DNA from: Sphingomonadales bacterium
GTDB taxonomy: Bacteria; Pseudomonadota; Alphaproteobacteria; Sphingomonadales; Sphingomonadaceae
NCBI GenBank assembly: GCA_013298745.1
Contig: JAAFIT010000096.1
Span: 1-7,927, forward strand
DNA: 7,927 nt
Reading direction: 5' to 3'
The notes under the pieces were generated by a model. The model worked only from the letters and a program-made list of their open reading frames with translations, searched no databases and had not been told where the DNA came from. Made by a program: the position numbers and the translations under genes. How positions within the stretch are numbered: the first letter of the stretch is position 1; each line of letters begins with the position of its first letter. Below, in pieces: positions 6,474-7,927 of the stretch.

Positions 6474-7862
6474 TCAGGCCTCAGCCCCCGGCAGGTTCAG
6501 GCGCACCAGCAGGCCGCCCAGATCTTCCGATTCTTCGAGCGCAATGGTGCCGCCGTAAATTTCAGCGACATCGCGGGCGATGGCGAGACCGAGCCCGGTT
6601 CCCGGCTTGTCGGTATCGAGCCGCTCGCCGCGTTCGAACAAGCGGGCGCGCGCGGCGGCAGGAATCCCCTTGCCGTCGTCTTCGATACAGATTTCCAGCG
6701 TCCCCGGCGCGCCGCCGATCGTGACAAAGACACGCCCGCCGCCGTGCACAGCGGCGTTGTCGACAAGATTGCCGACCATTTCGTCGAGATCCTGCCGATC
6801 ACCACGGAACACTTTGGCATGATCGCCGGCCAGATCGATGGTGACATCGCGGTCGCCATGGATGCGGCCCACGGTGCGCACGATGGCGTCAACTGCCGGC
6901 CATGCCGACGTCCGCGCTGCCGACGTGCCCCGCTGTCCGGCTGCCCGTGCACGTGCCAGTTGGTGATCGACGTGGCGGCGCATCACCTGAACCTGTGTCA
7001 TCACGACCTGTGCCAACGGGTCTGTCCGGCCCTGGGTCTCGCCGACAAGCACGCTCATCGGTGTTTTCAGGGCATGGGCGAGATTGCCGGCATGACGCCG
7101 TGCCGCCTCACGTTGTTGCTCAGAAAAATCCAGTAATTCGTTGATTTCACTTACGAGTGGCTCGATCTCATCGGGGAAATCATCATCGACGCGGCTGGCC
7201 TGGCCGGAACGGATGGCAGCGATGGCGCGGCTGACCCGGCCGAGCGGCGACAGGCCATAGGTCGATTGCAGCGCCGCCAACGTCAATAGCCCAATGCCGA
7301 GGACCGTCAGCCCCCAGAACAACACGCTGCGAACCTGGCGCACCTGCAACTCCAGGTCGCGGGTCGATTGTGCGACCTGGAAATAGAATTGCACCGGCGA
7401 TCCCGGTAACCGCACACTCCGCCCGACAACGCGCAGGGGTTCGCCGGGAAAGTCACTGCTGGCATAATGGCATGGCGTCACGCAATTGTTAACGGGCTGA
7501 GGCGGCAAAAACCTGTCCCACAACGACCGCGATGCAAACGGTCGCTGATCTTCGGTCGACACCTGCCAGTAAACGCCGGAATAGGGTTCGTTGAAGCGTT
7601 GGTCGCTTAACTCTCGGAAGAAGCGCAGTTCCCCCGTTTCATCGAAATCGGCGGCATTGATCATCCCCAACAAAGTGTATTCAAGCTGGGCATCAAAATT
7701 GCTGGTAACGATACCGACCAGCACCCTGTCGAGCGCGAAGCCGCCAACCGCGAGCAAGGGGATGATCCACGCCGCGGCCAGCGCAATCATGCGCAGCCGG
7801 AGCGACCCGGCCAGTGACCAGCGTCGCCGCCGGTCAGGCGGCGTCGGTGAGACTGTAGCCAA
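6474..7862 (-). CDS. Membrane sensor histidine kinase (PhoQ-like H-box)
   Basis: A 462-residue two-component kinase. Order: basic cytoplasmic N-terminus; TM1 ~25-46; periplasmic sensor ~47-178; TM2 ~179-199; HAMP-like linker ~200-250; dimerisation helix with phospho-acceptor His263 in NLAHALKTP, a form seen in PhoQ-type kinases; ATPase domain with N-box EMVGNLVDNAAVHG (Asn365, Asn369), G1 EDDGKGI (394-400), F-region RLFERGER and G2 GTGLGLAIA (421-429). All catalytic boxes are intact, so it should be active. The sensor holds two close cysteines and a histidine, C127-VTP-C131-H132. The start is uncertain: TTG at 7860-7862 overlaps the response regulator stop by 29 nt and keeps the full TM1 with a basic lead-in, while the first ATG (7788-7790) would begin within TM1; neither has a good ribosome site. 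The signal is unknown; the partner is the regulator immediately upstream. Confidence 0.92.
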   Translation of the reverse strand: MATVSPTPPDRRRRWSLAGSLRLRMIALAAAWIIPLLAVGGFALDRVLVGIVTSNFDAQLEYTLLGMINAADFDETGELRFFRELSDQRFNEPYSGVYWQVSTEDQRPFASRSLWDRFLPPQPVNNCVTPCHYASSDFPGEPLRVVGRSVRLPGSPVQFYFQVAQSTRDLELQVRQVRSVLFWGLTVLGIGLLTLAALQSTYGLSPLGRVSRAIAAIRSGQASRVDDDFPDEIEPLVSEINELLDFSEQQREAARRHAGNLAHALKTPMSVLVGETQGRTDPLAQVVMTQVQVMRRHVDHQLARARAAGQRGTSAARTSAWPAVDAIVRTVGRIHGDRDVTIDLAGDHAKVFRGDRQDLDEMVGNLVDNAAVHGGGRVFVTIGGAPGTLEICIEDDGKGIPAAARARLFERGERLDTDKPGTGLGLAIARDVAEIYGGTIALEESEDLGGLLVRLNLPGAEA

Positions 7863-7927
7863 GGCCGCGGGTCGTGCTGATCAGGTCGGAACCCAATTTC
7901 TTGCGGATGCGCGTGATGAAAACCTCG
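7834..7927 (-). CDS. Response regulator, OmpR/PhoB winged-helix C-terminus, 5' end cut by window edge
   Basis: Only the last 30 residues are in the window: EVFITRIRKKLGSD followed by LISTTRGLGYSLTDAA and a TGA at 7834-7836. This matches the end of the OmpR/PhoB DNA-binding domain, namely the recognition helix (V-F-I-x-R-I-R-K-K-L) and the C-terminal beta-hairpin (T-x-R-G-L-G-Y). The receiver domain and its phospho-acceptor aspartate lie outside. The stop overlaps the histidine kinase reading frame by about 29 nt, the usual tight coupling of such pairs, so the two should be one operon and cognate partners. Target genes cannot be deduced. Confidence 0.92.
   Translation of the reverse strand, partial: EVFITRIRKKLGSDLISTTRGLGYSLTDAA

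Overview
This window reads as a chromosomal segment from a GC-rich alphaproteobacterium, most likely a sphingomonad (Sphingomonadales). Three things point there: the PEPxxWA form of the PEP-CTERM sorting tail, the mitochondrial-type NDUFS4-like complex I accessory subunit, and the sequence style of the polyprenyl diphosphate synthase. There is no insertion sequence, phage gene, CRISPR array or defence module. Assignments come from motif and family recognition by eye, without database searches.

Layout. (1) Bases 1-1465, minus strand: a heat-shock chaperonin operon, groES then groEL (groEL runs off the left edge). It is preceded by a TTGACG-N17-CATATG promoter and a well-formed CIRCE operator (1399-1425), so HrcA repression is the expected control. 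(2) 1556-3274, plus strand: a large secreted alpha/beta-hydrolase (esterase-like) transcribed divergently from groES. (3) 3255-4046, minus strand: a secreted PEPxxWA-CTERM protein of unknown function, converging on and overlapping the hydrolase by 20 bp, with a leader that contains an inverted repeat. (4) 4047-4351: about 300 bp without a credible gene. (5) 4352-6068, minus strand: a close-packed set, in transcription order polyprenyl diphosphate synthase (ubiquinone tail), a two-helix membrane protein, an NDUFS4-like complex I subunit and tRNA-Arg(UCU). (6) 6178-6459, plus strand: a stand-alone AroQ-type chorismate mutase, divergent from the prenyl synthase. (7) 6474-7927, minus strand: a two-component pair, the tail of an OmpR/PhoB-type response regulator and a complete membrane histidine kinase downstream of it.

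How they fit together. The middle block links two parts of the respiratory chain, the quinone side chain and a complex I assembly/stability subunit, in one apparent transcription unit. Chorismate mutase draws on chorismate, which is also the precursor of the ubiquinone ring, though its direct role is phenylalanine/tyrosine synthesis. The chaperonin operon and the kinase/regulator pair look independent of this block.

Most of the window is ordinary housekeeping DNA. I did not find a convincing new multi-gene system. The points most worth checking are the CxxxCH motif in the kinase sensor domain, the uncharacterised secreted hydrolase, the leader inverted repeat and long tail of the PEPxxWA-CTERM gene, and the respiratory gene cluster with its adjoining tRNA.
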